From positions 2,666,001 to 2,730,000 of the forward strand of contig NZ_CP102453.1 in assembly GCF_024661895.1 (NCBI RefSeq): 64,000 nt of DNA. Reading direction: 5' to 3'. The translations under genes were made by a program, and so were the position numbers. The first letter of the stretch is position 1, and each line of letters opens with the position of its first letter. Below, one piece after another: positions 8,367 through 17,837 of the stretch. Under the pieces are notes generated by a model. That model was not told the DNA's origin, searched no databases, and saw only the letters and a program-made list of their open reading frames with translations. The stretch is from Fundicoccus culcitae (GTDB lineage Bacteria > Bacillota > Bacilli > Lactobacillales > Aerococcaceae).

Positions 8367-10278
8367 AAAAGAGGCTGTCCTAGCAGCCATGCAAGAGATG
8401 CAAGATATTGAAGTCATTTCACTAGCTGATGTACTGGGTGAAGATGAGGCTTTGATTCAGTCTTTGCAGTTTGAAGATAAATCGGAATCCGTGGGTGATC
8501 TAACACAGACCATTCAAGATATCCGTTATGCGCTATCCTTTCTCAACGATTATATACCGCAAGTGCCTTTTTTGAAACGGATGAAAGAGAAACGTCCCGT
8601 CTTGTCGCTCAAAGAATTGGAAGTCCAGGTCCAAAGCATGGATTATCAAACCTTATTACACCGGGTCGATTATATGGATGAAACCATCCATCGTCTGCAG
8701 GAGCAGCTGGAAGAGTTAAAAAAAGAAGAAGACTTCTTGCGTAGATGGCAAAATTTAACTTTTTTGCCGGCGGATACTAAATTTTTGAAGCATTTTTCAA
8801 TTTTAGTCGGTTCGGTTGAGTCAGAAAAAGCGCAGGACTTTGAAGTCGCCATGAATGAATTGGACACGGCTTATGCCGAAGATATTTATCAATCGCGTGA
8901 TACTTGGGGCTTTTTAGCGGTTATGCCGGAAGATGAGACGGTTGAAGGCAATGAGTTGCTACAACAATATGGTTTTCAAGTCTTAAATTACCCCTATGAC
9001 CAGATTCCGAGTGACGCCTTGAAAGGAAACCTTGAAAACCAAAAACAACTGATTGAACAAATATCACAGGAGAAAGCTAGCCTAAAAAGTTATGGATCTA
9101 CCCGTGATGCATTACAGTTAGCAGAGGAGTATTTTACCAATAAACGTGAGCGCGAAAAAGCCAAAGAACTGATCGCCAATAATTCTTATGCGTTTGTGAT
9201 TAGTGGTTGGACGGAAGCCAGTAAGATTGATTATTTTACCCAGCATATTGTGGGCCAATGTAATGAACGGAACATTTGTTATTTTCAATTTGAGGTTGAA
9301 GAAGCTGAAATTGATGCGGTGCCAACCAAACTCGAAAACCATGAATTGGTTAAACCGTTTGAAACGATGACTGCGCAATTTGGCTTACCTAAGTATGATG
9401 GATTTGATCCGACACCATGGTATTACCCATTCCATATTGCTTTTTTTGGGATGATGAGTGCGGATTTAGGCTATGGTTTGTTGTTATGGTTGGGGACGGC
9501 TTATGCCTTAAAAGAATTTGAATTATCACGGGGTATGCGGTCGTCATTAAAGATGTTTAACCAACTGTCCTATGGGACGATGTTTTTCGGTTTGATTTTT
9601 GGTAGTTTCTTCGGTTTTAATTTACCGTTTAGACTTTTAGATTTAACCAATGATGTGATTATCGTGATGGCTATTTCCGTTTTTATCGGGATTGTCCATA
9701 TGTTACTGGGCTATGGCATCAAATTCTATTTAATGATGAAAGATAAAGATTATATTTCAGCTTATTTAGATGCGGCACAGTGGGCGTTGATGTTACTCGG
9801 TGTGGTCGTCATTGCGGTGAATTTGGCCTTCGTCAAAGTAGACTGGTTAACGACGGCGGGGATTGTCTTGATTGTCGGCAATATTTTAGGGATGTTCTTA
9901 GTTAAAATATTTTCAAATAATAATAAGTTGATTGGTGTCGGCCAAGCTTTGTTTGGGATAATGGATATTGCCAGTTTAATTGGGGATTTGGTAAGTTATA
10001 CACGGTTAACGGCTTTAGCCGTTTCGGGTGCCAATATTGGGATGGCTTTTAACCTGATACTTGGTTTGTTACCACCGATTGCTCGCTTTACCATTGGGAT
10101 TATCTTATTTGTTGCCCTACATGCCTTAAATATTTTCATTACTTATTTAGGGGCTTATGTGCATTCCATGCGGTTAGAATATGTGGAGTTTTTTGGCAAA
10201 TTCTATGATACAGATGGCAAAGCCTTTACGCCACTTAAGACTTTAGAAAAGTATATTTGGATAAAATCAGATAAATAA
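8317..10278 (+). CDS. ntpI: V-type ATPase subunit I (a subunit)
   Basis: The stator membrane subunit that forms the ion half-channels beside the K ring. Residues 1 to about 350 are a charged, partly coiled-coil cytoplasmic domain; the rest holds about seven membrane helices, including the conserved FGMMSADLGYGLLL and LVSYTRLTALAVSGANIG segments, the latter with the essential arginine. Length 653 is normal. The ATG at 8317 follows AAGGAGGT by 11 bases and lies inside ntpF. Coupled translation with ntpF is likely. Confidence 0.95.
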   Translation: MGIAKMKKLTLLAEQSEKEAVLAAMQEMQDIEVISLADVLGEDEALIQSLQFEDKSESVGDLTQTIQDIRYALSFLNDYIPQVPFLKRMKEKRPVLSLKELEVQVQSMDYQTLLHRVDYMDETIHRLQEQLEELKKEEDFLRRWQNLTFLPADTKFLKHFSILVGSVESEKAQDFEVAMNELDTAYAEDIYQSRDTWGFLAVMPEDETVEGNELLQQYGFQVLNYPYDQIPSDALKGNLENQKQLIEQISQEKASLKSYGSTRDALQLAEEYFTNKREREKAKELIANNSYAFVISGWTEASKIDYFTQHIVGQCNERNICYFQFEVEEAEIDAVPTKLENHELVKPFETMTAQFGLPKYDGFDPTPWYYPFHIAFFGMMSADLGYGLLLWLGTAYALKEFELSRGMRSSLKMFNQLSYGTMFFGLIFGSFFGFNLPFRLLDLTNDVIIVMAISVFIGIVHMLLGYGIKFYLMMKDKDYISAYLDAAQWALMLLGVVVIAVNLAFVKVDWLTTAGIVLIVGNILGMFLVKIFSNNNKLIGVGQALFGIMDIASLIGDLVSYTRLTALAVSGANIGMAFNLILGLLPPIARFTIGIILFVALHALNIFITYLGAYVHSMRLEYVEFFGKFYDTDGKAFTPLKTLEKYIWIKSDK

Positions 10279-10311
10279 ATAACTTAAAACAGATATTGGA
10301 GGATAATGATA

Positions 10312-10788
10312 ATGGAATTTAGTATTGAATATCTTTTTGGACCTCAAACAGGTTGGATTTTAGGTGCGCTTGGCGTGGCCATCGCCATTTTCGCTGCCGG
10401 AACAGGGTCAGCGATTGGGGTAGGGAAAGCCGGGGAAGCGGCTGCGGCGTTAACCCGTGAAAAACCTGAATTATTTGGTCAGGCATTGGTCTTACAATTA
10501 CTACCAGCGACCCAAGGTTTATATGGTTTTGTTATTGGCTTAATCATTTTATTACAACTAGACTCAGGCATGTCAGCTGCGGAAGGTTGGTATTTATTAA
10601 TGGCTAGTTTACCGGTTGGGATTGCTGGTTATACGTCTGCGCCAGCCCAAGCCAAAGCGTCGATTGCTGGGATGCAAATCTTAGCCCAACGTCCAGAAAA
10701 TGCGACGCAAGGGATTGTCTACTCAGCGATGGTTGAAACGTATGGCATCTTAGGGTTTGTTGGTTCTTTGTTAATGATCGTTTTATAA
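10312..10788 (+). CDS. ntpK: V-type ATPase proteolipid subunit K
   Basis: A duplicated four-helix proteolipid of 158 residues forming the rotor ring in the membrane. The ion-carrying glutamate is in AMVETYGILGFV of the last helix. Residues that coordinate sodium in E. hirae NtpK appear to be kept: Leu, Thr and Gln in LLPATQGLYGF, Gln in APAQAKASIAG, and the Glu. This suggests a sodium-pumping enzyme, inferred from memory of the E. hirae structure. An ATG at 10306 lies only two bases from TTGGAGGA; the ATG at 10312 is better spaced and is chosen. Confidence 0.95.
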   Translation: MEFSIEYLFGPQTGWILGALGVAIAIFAAGTGSAIGVGKAGEAAAALTREKPELFGQALVLQLLPATQGLYGFVIGLIILLQLDSGMSAAEGWYLLMASLPVGIAGYTSAPAQAKASIAGMQILAQRPENATQGIVYSAMVETYGILGFVGSLLMIVL

Positions 10789-10835
10789 TCGATTTCCTGT
10801 TTTTCAATGGATTGAGCTAGGAGAGGAGGAAGGTT

Positions 10836-11417
10836 ATGGCAAAGGTTAATGAACTCGTTGATAAAGTGATCAACAAAGAGACAAGTGCTTTAGAAGAAGA
10901 CGTTGAGCGTAAACGCTTTGACTTGAAAAATGCCTTAGTAGCTAAAGAGGCAGAAACGCAGCGAGATTTAGTGAGTGAAAAAGAAAAAATAGATAAAAAG
11001 ATGCAAGAACAACATCAAATTGCTGTCCAATCACGTCAGATTGTCTATCGGGATCAGTTGTTGACGCAAAAACAAGCGCTTATCGAAGAATTATTCGATG
11101 CGGCCCTTAAGGAATTGGACAACTTGCCACAAGAGACATTTCGGTCGTTTGTGTTAGCTATCCTTAAGCAATTTGAAGGCCAAGGGGATTTAACACTGGT
11201 GTTAGGTTCGTATTCAAAAGGCTTAATCGATCAGTCTTGGTTAGAATCATTGGCGATTGAAGGAGTTAACATTCAATTAGCAGCCGATACTATCCAAAGT
11301 AAAGGTGGATTTATACTAGAAAAATTAGGTTCTCAGTACAATTTCTTGAATGACAGTTTAATTGAAGAAGTTCGCACACAACTGATTATTGATATTTCTA
11401 AGTCACTGAATCCATAA
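10836..11417 (+). CDS. ntpE: V-type ATPase peripheral-stalk subunit E
   Basis: A 193-residue soluble protein with a long charged helix in the first half (about residues 1-90) and a compact alpha/beta C-terminal part ending in GGFILEKLGSQYNFLNDSLIEEV, the typical end of V-ATPase E subunits. With NtpF it forms the outer stalk. Excellent AGGAGGAAGG ribosome binding site. It lies between ntpK and ntpC as in Enterococcus. Confidence 0.92.
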   Translation: MAKVNELVDKVINKETSALEEDVERKRFDLKNALVAKEAETQRDLVSEKEKIDKKMQEQHQIAVQSRQIVYRDQLLTQKQALIEELFDAALKELDNLPQETFRSFVLAILKQFEGQGDLTLVLGSYSKGLIDQSWLESLAIEGVNIQLAADTIQSKGGFILEKLGSQYNFLNDSLIEEVRTQLIIDISKSLNP

Positions 11418-11428
11418 GGAGGGAAACA

Positions 11429-12433
11429 ATGTTTGATGACGAATTTGGTTCATTAAATGTGACGGTTCGTGTCTATGAAAATGAGCTTTTAACGCAATCC
11501 ATCTATGACCGCATGTTAGCGGCTGATAGTTTTGAAGAAGCGGTTGGCATTTTGCGGGAAACATCCTATCGCGATGAAGTGGAAGAGGTGTTGAAAACCC
11601 ATAATTATGATGACATGATTACCGAAAATTTAGTGAGATTATACGATCGTTTATTTCAAATCTCACCTTCGCCAGAAATTGTTGAATTAGCTACTTTGCG
11701 TTACAGCTATCATAATATTAAAGTGATGCTAAAAGAAATGATTGCCGATAAAGATTTAGAAGATTTATATTTTCCGATTGGCCGCTACGATCTCACTGAG
11801 CTCCGTCAAGCGGTCAGCTTAGGGCAATCAGAGGTTTTACCTGAAGAATACTTGCAGACCATTCGCAGTGCCAAGTTGGACTATAGTGAATTTGGTAACA
11901 TCCAACAGGTTGAAGTGTTGGTTGATAGGCATTATTTCGAACATTTGAAGCAGATTGCGGTGACGATTGGTGATCCGGAAATTATTGAATTAGTCGATAT
12001 GCAAATTGATTTTAAAAATATTTCGACCTTAATTCGAGCGAAATATCAAGACCGCACACCCAATTTTTTGCGGTCGGTGTTATCCGATGCGGGCTCTTTA
12101 GATGTTGAAACCTTAATTCAAATGGGCTCTAAAGATGCACGGACGTTAATTCAATCTTTATTAGAGACCCAGTATAAGAGTATTTTGTCGGAATCGATGA
12201 TTACAGCTGGGATAGGTATTTCATCCATTAAGTTCGATTATTACACCGATAATGCCATGATGCGTAAAATGCAAGAAGCCAAGCTAAAAGCCTTTGGACC
12301 GCTCCCGATGATTGCTTATATTTATGCTAAAGAAACGGAAGCAAGGAATTTGCGTTTAGTATTATCGGCCAAGGAAAATCATATTGATGTGGAAGAAACG
12401 AAAGAAAGGATGCGGATGAATTATGTCTCATAA
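11429..12433 (+). CDS. ntpC: V-type ATPase subunit C (d subunit)
   Basis: A 334-residue soluble, mainly helical protein that sits on the K ring and connects it to the central axle. It shows the repeated helical organisation of the family (YSYHNIKVMLKEMI and DFKNISTLIRAKYQ) and the C-terminal FGPLPMIAYIYAKETEARNL signature. The start follows AAGGAGGG. It overlaps the next gene by 11 bases. Confidence 0.93.
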   Translation: MFDDEFGSLNVTVRVYENELLTQSIYDRMLAADSFEEAVGILRETSYRDEVEEVLKTHNYDDMITENLVRLYDRLFQISPSPEIVELATLRYSYHNIKVMLKEMIADKDLEDLYFPIGRYDLTELRQAVSLGQSEVLPEEYLQTIRSAKLDYSEFGNIQQVEVLVDRHYFEHLKQIAVTIGDPEIIELVDMQIDFKNISTLIRAKYQDRTPNFLRSVLSDAGSLDVETLIQMGSKDARTLIQSLLETQYKSILSESMITAGIGISSIKFDYYTDNAMMRKMQEAKLKAFGPLPMIAYIYAKETEARNLRLVLSAKENHIDVEETKERMRMNYVS

Positions 12434-12734
12434 GATTGCGGTTATTGGAGATAAAGACTCCGTTTTAGCCTTTAAAATGATTGGTTTCGAGGTTTTCTTT
12501 GCGGCGGATGCCAATGAGGCGCGAGGCCATTTGGACGATTTAGCCCGTGAAGACTACGGCATCATCTTTTTAACCGAACAATTAGGTATTCAAATCCCTG
12601 ATGCATTAGAACGCTATAATCAACGGATTACACCAGCTATCATTCTCATTCCTAATCGGACGGGGACGAATCATTTTGGCGAAGAACGTTTTGCTGAAAA
12701 TGTGGAACGAGCAGTTGGTATTAAAATCGTGTAG
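12423..12734 (+). CDS. ntpG: V-type ATPase subunit F (NtpG)
   Basis: A small 103-residue Rossmann-like protein of the central axle that binds NtpD. The beginning KIAVIGDKDSVLAFKMIGFE is the hallmark of the family, followed by YGIIFLTEQL. It overlaps the end of ntpC, so translation is probably coupled. Confidence 0.93.
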   Translation: MSHKIAVIGDKDSVLAFKMIGFEVFFAADANEARGHLDDLAREDYGIIFLTEQLGIQIPDALERYNQRITPAIILIPNRTGTNHFGEERFAENVERAVGIKIV

Positions 12735-12751
12735 GAGTAGGAGGTATATGA

Positions 12752-14539
12752 TTGAAAAATGGAACAATTGTTAGTGTAGCTGGCCCCCTAGTCGTCGCAA
12801 GCGGCATGGAAGATGCAGCGGTACGTGATATTTGTCGGGTAGGTGATTTAGGCCTGATTGGCGAAATTATTCAGATTCGTGGCGACCGCGCCAGTTTACA
12901 AGTATATGAAGAAACATCGATGGTTGGACCGGGGGAACCTGTTGTTATTACCGGTGAACCCTTATCAGTAGAATTAGGCCCCGGCATGGTTTCCAATATG
13001 TTTGACGGTATTCAACGCCCTCTAGAAGCTTTTCGCCTTAAAACGGGCAATGATTATTTAGATCGGGGTGTGGCGATTGACCCCCTTGATCGTGACAAAA
13101 AATGGACCTTCACTGCCCAAGTAAATATCGGTGATTCTGTCGTGGGTGGCGATATTGTCGGGGTTGTGCAAGAAACCCCTGTGATTGAGCATCGCGTGAT
13201 GGTACCCCCTGGGGTCGAAGGTGTCGTCACCAACATCGCCAGTGGGGTATTTACTGTGAAAGATGTGGTTTATAGTTTAGAGACTAAAGGGTCGGGTAAA
13301 CGTGATTTTACCATGATTCAACGGTGGCCGGTGCGTAAGGGCCGTCCATTTAAACGTAAATTAAGTACGGAGGAAGTTTTGCTGACCGGTCAACGGGTGA
13401 TAGATACCATGTTCCCAGTTGCCAAAGGTGGAACGGCAGCTGTGCCGGGGCCCTTCGGTGCGGGCAAAACCGTTGTCCAACATCAAATCGCTAAATGGTC
13501 GAATGTTGATTTGGTTGTGTATGTGGGTTGTGGTGAGCGTGGTAACGAGATGACGGAAGTTATTGATGAGTTTCCGCAGTTGATTGATCCTAATACGGGG
13601 AATTCGCTGATGGACCGAACGATTTTAATTGCTAACACATCCAATATGCCGGTGGCAGCTCGTGAGGCTTCGATTTATACGGGGATTACGATTGCTGAAT
13701 ATTTCCGGGATATGGGTTATTCTGTGGCCATTATGGCGGATTCGACGTCGCGTTGGGCGGAAGCCTTGCGGGAAATCTCAGGTCGTTTAGAAGAAATGCC
13801 TGGGGATGAAGGTTATCCCGCTTATTTAGGTAGCCGTTTAGCCGATTATTATGAAAGAGCTGGACGCGTTGTGACTTTAGGTGGGGCGGATGGTGAAGAC
13901 CGTGAAGGCTCCGTGACAGCGATTGGTGCGGTGTCACCTCCGGGCGGGGATACGTCGGAGCCGGTGACACAAAATACCTTGAGTGTGGTGAAGGTATTCT
14001 GGGGTCTGGACAGTTCTTTATCCCAAAGACGTCATTTCCCAGCCATTAACTGGTTAAGTTCTTATTCCTTGGATTCAAAAACCATGAATAAATTTGTGGG
14101 TAAAGTATTGAATGTTGATTGGGATGAAATGGTCAATCATACCCGCAATTTACTGCAAAAAGAAGCGGAGTTACAAGAAATTGTGCGTCTCGTGGGGGTT
14201 GAATCCTTGCCTGAGATGGACCGCCTGACCTTGTTGGTAAGTAGTATGATTCGTGAAAGTTATTTACAACAAAATGCGTATGATGATGTCGATACTTACA
14301 CGTCCTTACAAAAACAATATGCCATGTTGAATATCATTTTAACCTTTGAAGCCAAAGCGATAGAAGCTTTGAATTTAGGAGCCTATTTCGATGATATTGC
14401 CAAAGGTACCACTGCCCTTCGTGAAAGAATTGGCCGGATGAAATATATTTCTGAGGATAATCACGAGGAGTTTGAAGAGATTTTAAGTGACATTGAATCA
14501 CAAATTAAATACGTCATCGGCAAGGAGGTCTACAAATAA
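12752..14539 (+). CDS. ntpA: V-type ATPase catalytic subunit A
   Basis: The catalytic, ATP-hydrolysing subunit of the V1 head. The P-loop GPFGAGKT is at residues 233-240; the downstream [13 protein letters not shown] with the catalytic glutamate, [20 protein letters not shown] and the YPAYLGSRL region are intact. The 595-residue length and a non-homologous insert at about 110-190 are typical of A subunits. The start is a TTG preceded by TAGGAGGT at six bases; the ATG at 12748 is out of frame and soon meets a stop. Sequence recalled from E. hirae NtpA is very close throughout. Confidence 0.97.
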   Translation: MKNGTIVSVAGPLVVASGMEDAAVRDICRVGDLGLIGEIIQIRGDRASLQVYEETSMVGPGEPVVITGEPLSVELGPGMVSNMFDGIQRPLEAFRLKTGNDYLDRGVAIDPLDRDKKWTFTAQVNIGDSVVGGDIVGVVQETPVIEHRVMVPPGVEGVVTNIASGVFTVKDVVYSLETKGSGKRDFTMIQRWPVRKGRPFKRKLSTEEVLLTGQRVIDTMFPVAKGGTAAVPGPFGAGKTVVQHQIAKWSNVDLVVYVGCGERGNEMTEVIDEFPQLIDPNTGNSLMDRTILIANTSNMPVAAREASIYTGITIAEYFRDMGYSVAIMADSTSRWAEALREISGRLEEMPGDEGYPAYLGSRLADYYERAGRVVTLGGADGEDREGSVTAIGAVSPPGGDTSEPVTQNTLSVVKVFWGLDSSLSQRRHFPAINWLSSYSLDSKTMNKFVGKVLNVDWDEMVNHTRNLLQKEAELQEIVRLVGVESLPEMDRLTLLVSSMIRESYLQQNAYDDVDTYTSLQKQYAMLNIILTFEAKAIEALNLGAYFDDIAKGTTALRERIGRMKYISEDNHEEFEEILSDIESQIKYVIGKEVYK

Positions 14540-15922
14540 ATGCGTAAAGAATATACAACCGTTACTGATATTGTCGATCCGCTGATGACCGTCACAGGTG
14601 TGGAAGGCGTGAAATTTGATGAGCTAGTTGACATTGAACTTCAAAATGGCGAACATCGTCGGGGCCAAGTTTTGGAAGTCGATGGTGATAAAGCCGTTGT
14701 GCAATTGTTTGAAGGCTCTTCCGGGATTGTCACGCGCGACACCAAAGCCCGTTTCATTGGACACCCCCTCACACTAAATGTCTCTGAGGATATGATTGGC
14801 CGTCGTTTTGATGGGATGGGCCGGATTAATGATGGCGGTCCTGAAATTATTCCGGAAGCTTCCTTAGATATTAACGGTCGAGCAATTAATCCAATCGCGA
14901 GAGAGTATCCGGATGAATTTATTCAAACTGGTATTTCGACGATTGATCATTTAAACACCTTAGTCCGGGGTCAAAAATTACCGGTGTTTTCAGGTTCAGG
15001 TTTGCCTCACCAAGAATTAGCGGCGCAAATTGCGCGTCAAGCCAATGTGTTAAATTCTAATGATGATTTTGCGGTGGTGTTTGCGGCCATTGGTATTACT
15101 TTTGATGATGCCCAATTCTTTATTAATGACTTTACGGAAACTGGCGCCATCGATCGGTCAGTGGTATTTATTAATTTAGCGAATGATCCAGCGATTGAAC
15201 GGATTGCCACACCAAAGATTGCTTTAACTGCGGCCGAGTATTTGGCTTTTGAAAAAGGTATGCACGTTTTGGTTATTATGACCGATATGACTAACTATGC
15301 GAATGCATTGCGTGAAGTGTCGGCTGCGCGGCGGGAAATTCCTGGTCGTCGTGGTTACCCGGGGTATTTGTATACCAACCTTTCTACTTTGTATGAAAGA
15401 GCGGGGCGGATTCGGGGTGTCAATGGGTCGATTACCCAAATTCCCATTTTAACGATGCCAGAAGACGATATTACCCATCCGATTCCGGATTTAACGGGTT
15501 ATATTACTGAAGGGCAAATTTTGTTGTCGCGTGAGTTGCACAACCAAGGCATTGAACCACCGATTGACGTTATGCCGTCATTGTCCCGGTTAAAAGATAA
15601 CGGGATTGGAGAAGGTAAGACGCGGGCTGATCATGCCGCAACCATGAACCAAATGTTTTATGCTTACGCTCAAGGTAAGGAAGCTAAAGAGCTTTCGGCG
15701 GTCTTAGGTGATGCGGCTTTAACGGATACCGATAAGTTGTACTTAGAGTTTACGAATCAATTTGAAAAACGCTATGTGAATCAAGGCTTTAGAACCAATC
15801 GTTCGATTGACGAGACCCTTGATTTAGCTTGGGAATTACTGAAGATTTTACCAAGAACCGAATTAACACGTATTCGTACGGAGATGCTTGATAAATATTA
15901 TCCTGAATCGGGTGATGATTGA
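14540..15922 (+). CDS. ntpB: V-type ATPase regulatory subunit B
   Basis: The non-catalytic nucleotide-fold subunit that alternates with NtpA in the head. It lacks a consensus P-loop: the corresponding segment is [17 protein letters not shown], as expected for B subunits. Other family blocks are [37 protein letters not shown] and [19 protein letters not shown]. Length 460 is normal. It starts directly at the ntpA stop with a GGAGG inside the end of ntpA, and overlaps ntpD by one base. Confidence 0.97.
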   Translation: MRKEYTTVTDIVDPLMTVTGVEGVKFDELVDIELQNGEHRRGQVLEVDGDKAVVQLFEGSSGIVTRDTKARFIGHPLTLNVSEDMIGRRFDGMGRINDGGPEIIPEASLDINGRAINPIAREYPDEFIQTGISTIDHLNTLVRGQKLPVFSGSGLPHQELAAQIARQANVLNSNDDFAVVFAAIGITFDDAQFFINDFTETGAIDRSVVFINLANDPAIERIATPKIALTAAEYLAFEKGMHVLVIMTDMTNYANALREVSAARREIPGRRGYPGYLYTNLSTLYERAGRIRGVNGSITQIPILTMPEDDITHPIPDLTGYITEGQILLSRELHNQGIEPPIDVMPSLSRLKDNGIGEGKTRADHAATMNQMFYAYAQGKEAKELSAVLGDAALTDTDKLYLEFTNQFEKRYVNQGFRTNRSIDETLDLAWELLKILPRTELTRIRTEMLDKYYPESGDD

Positions 15923-16554
15923 TGGCTGTATTAAACGTTAAACCCACCCGGATGGAACTTGCGCGCTTGAAATCACAGCTTAAGTTATCTGTTCGGGGAC
16001 ATAAGTTATTAAAAGATAAGCAAGATGGGTTAATGAAAGAGTTTATTATTAAAGTGAAGCAAACCAACGCCTTGCGTTCGGAAGTTATTGGCGAACTAGG
16101 GAATGCCATGCAACACTTTGCAGTCGCAAAATCCTTAGTCGATGAGAAATTTATTGAAGAGATTATGGCGATTCCAGCGCAAAGCGTGTCTTTAGATATC
16201 GACTATCGGAATATTTTAAGCATCAAAGTGCCAAAGATGTACTTTAATTATAATCAAGCGCCTAAAGGTAAAGTGGATTTGAGTTATAGTTATTTAAACA
16301 CAAATGCTGAGTTAGATATTGCTTTTGAAGGCTTGATTGATATTATGCCGAAGCTGTTGGAGTTTGCGGAGCTGGAGAAAACCTGTCAGCTGATGGCTGT
16401 TGAAATTGAACGAACCCGCCGGCGGGTAAACGCCTTGGAGTACCGAACCATCCCCGATTTGCAAGACACCATTTACTTTATTCGCATGAAGTTAGAAGAG
16501 AACGCCCGCGCCACCACGTCGCGTTTGATTAAGATTAAAGAGATGGAAGGGTAG
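15922..16554 (+). CDS. ntpD: V-type ATPase central-axle subunit D
   Basis: A 210-residue coiled-coil protein forming the rotating axle through the A3B3 head. Diagnostic ends are present: LNVKPTRMELARLKSQL at the N terminus and RRRVNALEYRTIPDLQDTI near the C terminus. The ATG at 15922 overlaps the ntpB stop (TGATG), which I prefer to the in-frame TTG three bases earlier. It is the last gene; ntpH and ntpJ, which follow in E. hirae, are absent here. Confidence 0.95.
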   Translation: MAVLNVKPTRMELARLKSQLKLSVRGHKLLKDKQDGLMKEFIIKVKQTNALRSEVIGELGNAMQHFAVAKSLVDEKFIEEIMAIPAQSVSLDIDYRNILSIKVPKMYFNYNQAPKGKVDLSYSYLNTNAELDIAFEGLIDIMPKLLEFAELEKTCQLMAVEIERTRRRVNALEYRTIPDLQDTIYFIRMKLEENARATTSRLIKIKEMEG

Positions 16555-16611
16555 ATTTGGAGTAGGTGGGTTGGAGTAGGTGGGTTTGTAGGTTTGTAGG
16601 TAAGAGTTGGG

Positions 16612-16653
16612 AGTCTGTTGTATATCTTAGTAGGATATATGGCAGGCTTTTTT
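16612..16653 (+). terminator. Terminator of the V-ATPase operon
   Basis: A 14-bp stem (16613-16626 with 16633-16646), fully paired if G-U wobble is allowed, with loop TTAGTA and followed by TTTTTTT. It lies 58 bases after the ntpD stop. Confidence 0.8.
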
Positions 16654-16675
16654 GGTTGTAAGGTGGAAGTAATAG

Positions 16676-17073
16676 GTAAGTGGGAAGTGAAAAACGGTCA
16701 TTTCTTAGTTTACGGGAGCGCACACATATTCGGGCATTTGTTGTGAGCGTGATGTGGAGCGCACACATATTGGAGCATTTGTTGTGAGCGCGATGGTGAG
16801 CGCACACATATTCGGGCATTTGTTGTGAGCGCGATGGTGAGCGCACACATATTGGAGCATTTGTTGTGAGCGTGATGGTGAGCGCACACATATTGGAGCA
16901 TTTGTTGTGTGCGCGAGCCCAGGCGCACGCAGGAAATGTCGCTTCTTGTGTGCGTGGGCCTAAGCGGAGAATGTGTGCCCATTAAATAAACTACAAATTA
17001 AGCTATTCGGTCATGAAATTAGGTATTTGGTGACCGATTAGCATTATTTAACGTTCGCTCACTTCCCGCTTAC
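16676..17073. repeat. TIR-bounded element with GCGCACACA array
   Basis: Perfect-consensus terminal repeats GTAAGTGGGAAGTGA (16676-16690) and TCACTTCCCGCTTAC (17059-17073). The interior carries five units of about 47 bp with alternating GCGCACACA and TGTTGTGAGCG arms, then a GCGCACGC hairpin and a CGGTCA...TGACCG hairpin (17007-17035). The last 160 bp are nearly the same as 43855-44014. GTAATAG occurs just outside both ends, offset by one base on the right, a possible target duplication. No coding content is supported. Confidence 0.75.
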
Positions 17074-17159
17074 TGTAATAGCTAAAATCCGTTATCTAGC
17101 TTCTTTTCCTACTTACTCTTACCCAACAAACTTGTTTAATTAATATTATATTGGTATTT

Positions 17160-17545
17160 TGCCAACGGTTTAACTTCTGAGTGTTTAGAAGTACAAGTGA
17201 ATCGCCAACAGTTTAACTTCTGAGTGTTTAGAAGTACAAGTGATTTGCTAACAGTTTAACTTCTAAGCCCCCAGAAGTACAAGTGAATCGCCAACAGTTT
17301 AACTTCTGAGTGCTTAGAAGTACAAGTGATTTGCCAACAGTTTAACTTCTAAGCTCCCAGAAGTACAAGTGAAACGCCAACACTTTAACTTCTAAGCCCC
17401 CAGAAGTGCAAGTGAATCACCAACACTTTAACTTCTAAGCCCCCAGAAGTACAAGTGAAACGCCAACACTTTAACTTCTAAGCACCCAGAAGTACAAGTG
17501 AATCGCCAACGGTTTAACTTCTAAGCCCCCAGAAGTTAAAGTGTT
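17160..17545. repeat. Tandem hairpin array, AACTTCT/AGAAGT units
   Basis: Nine units of about 43 bp. Each has AACTTCT, a variable 7-8 base loop (GAGTGTTT, AAGCCCCC and similar), AGAAGT, then ACAAGTGAATCGCCAACAG. Arms therefore alternate in orientation with one variable and one conserved spacer. A single degenerate unit recurs at 44587-44625. From 17546 to 17837 there is AT-rich sequence that probably holds the promoter of the export genes, but no clear boxes. Confidence 0.75.
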
Positions 17546-17837
17546 CGTCAAATTACTCGGTTAAATGAAGCATAAGTTTTAACAAGTGTTAGCCTTGTAG
17601 CATTAATCTACTTTATTGCTTGATTTGGTGGCAAACTTCAGCACAACTAATTATAAGCGCAAGTTATTCGCCCTCCAAACAAATCTAAGCGTTGGTCACT
17701 CGCACCCCAGAATGTTCAAACAAAATCCGTATAATTATACTAAAATTTTATAGCTAATTAGGGAGAGATGGGGTAGAATGTAAGAGTAAACAAGAATTTT
17801 TTTATATAACAATTACAATCACCGTTAAGGAGTGGCC

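Noticed and set aside
16710-16982. Three overlapping minus-strand frames of Cys/Ala/His/Asn-repeat peptides
   Set aside because: They arise from translating the GCGCACACA array in several frames; no ribosome binding site and a similar peptide appears at the second copy (43729-43923).
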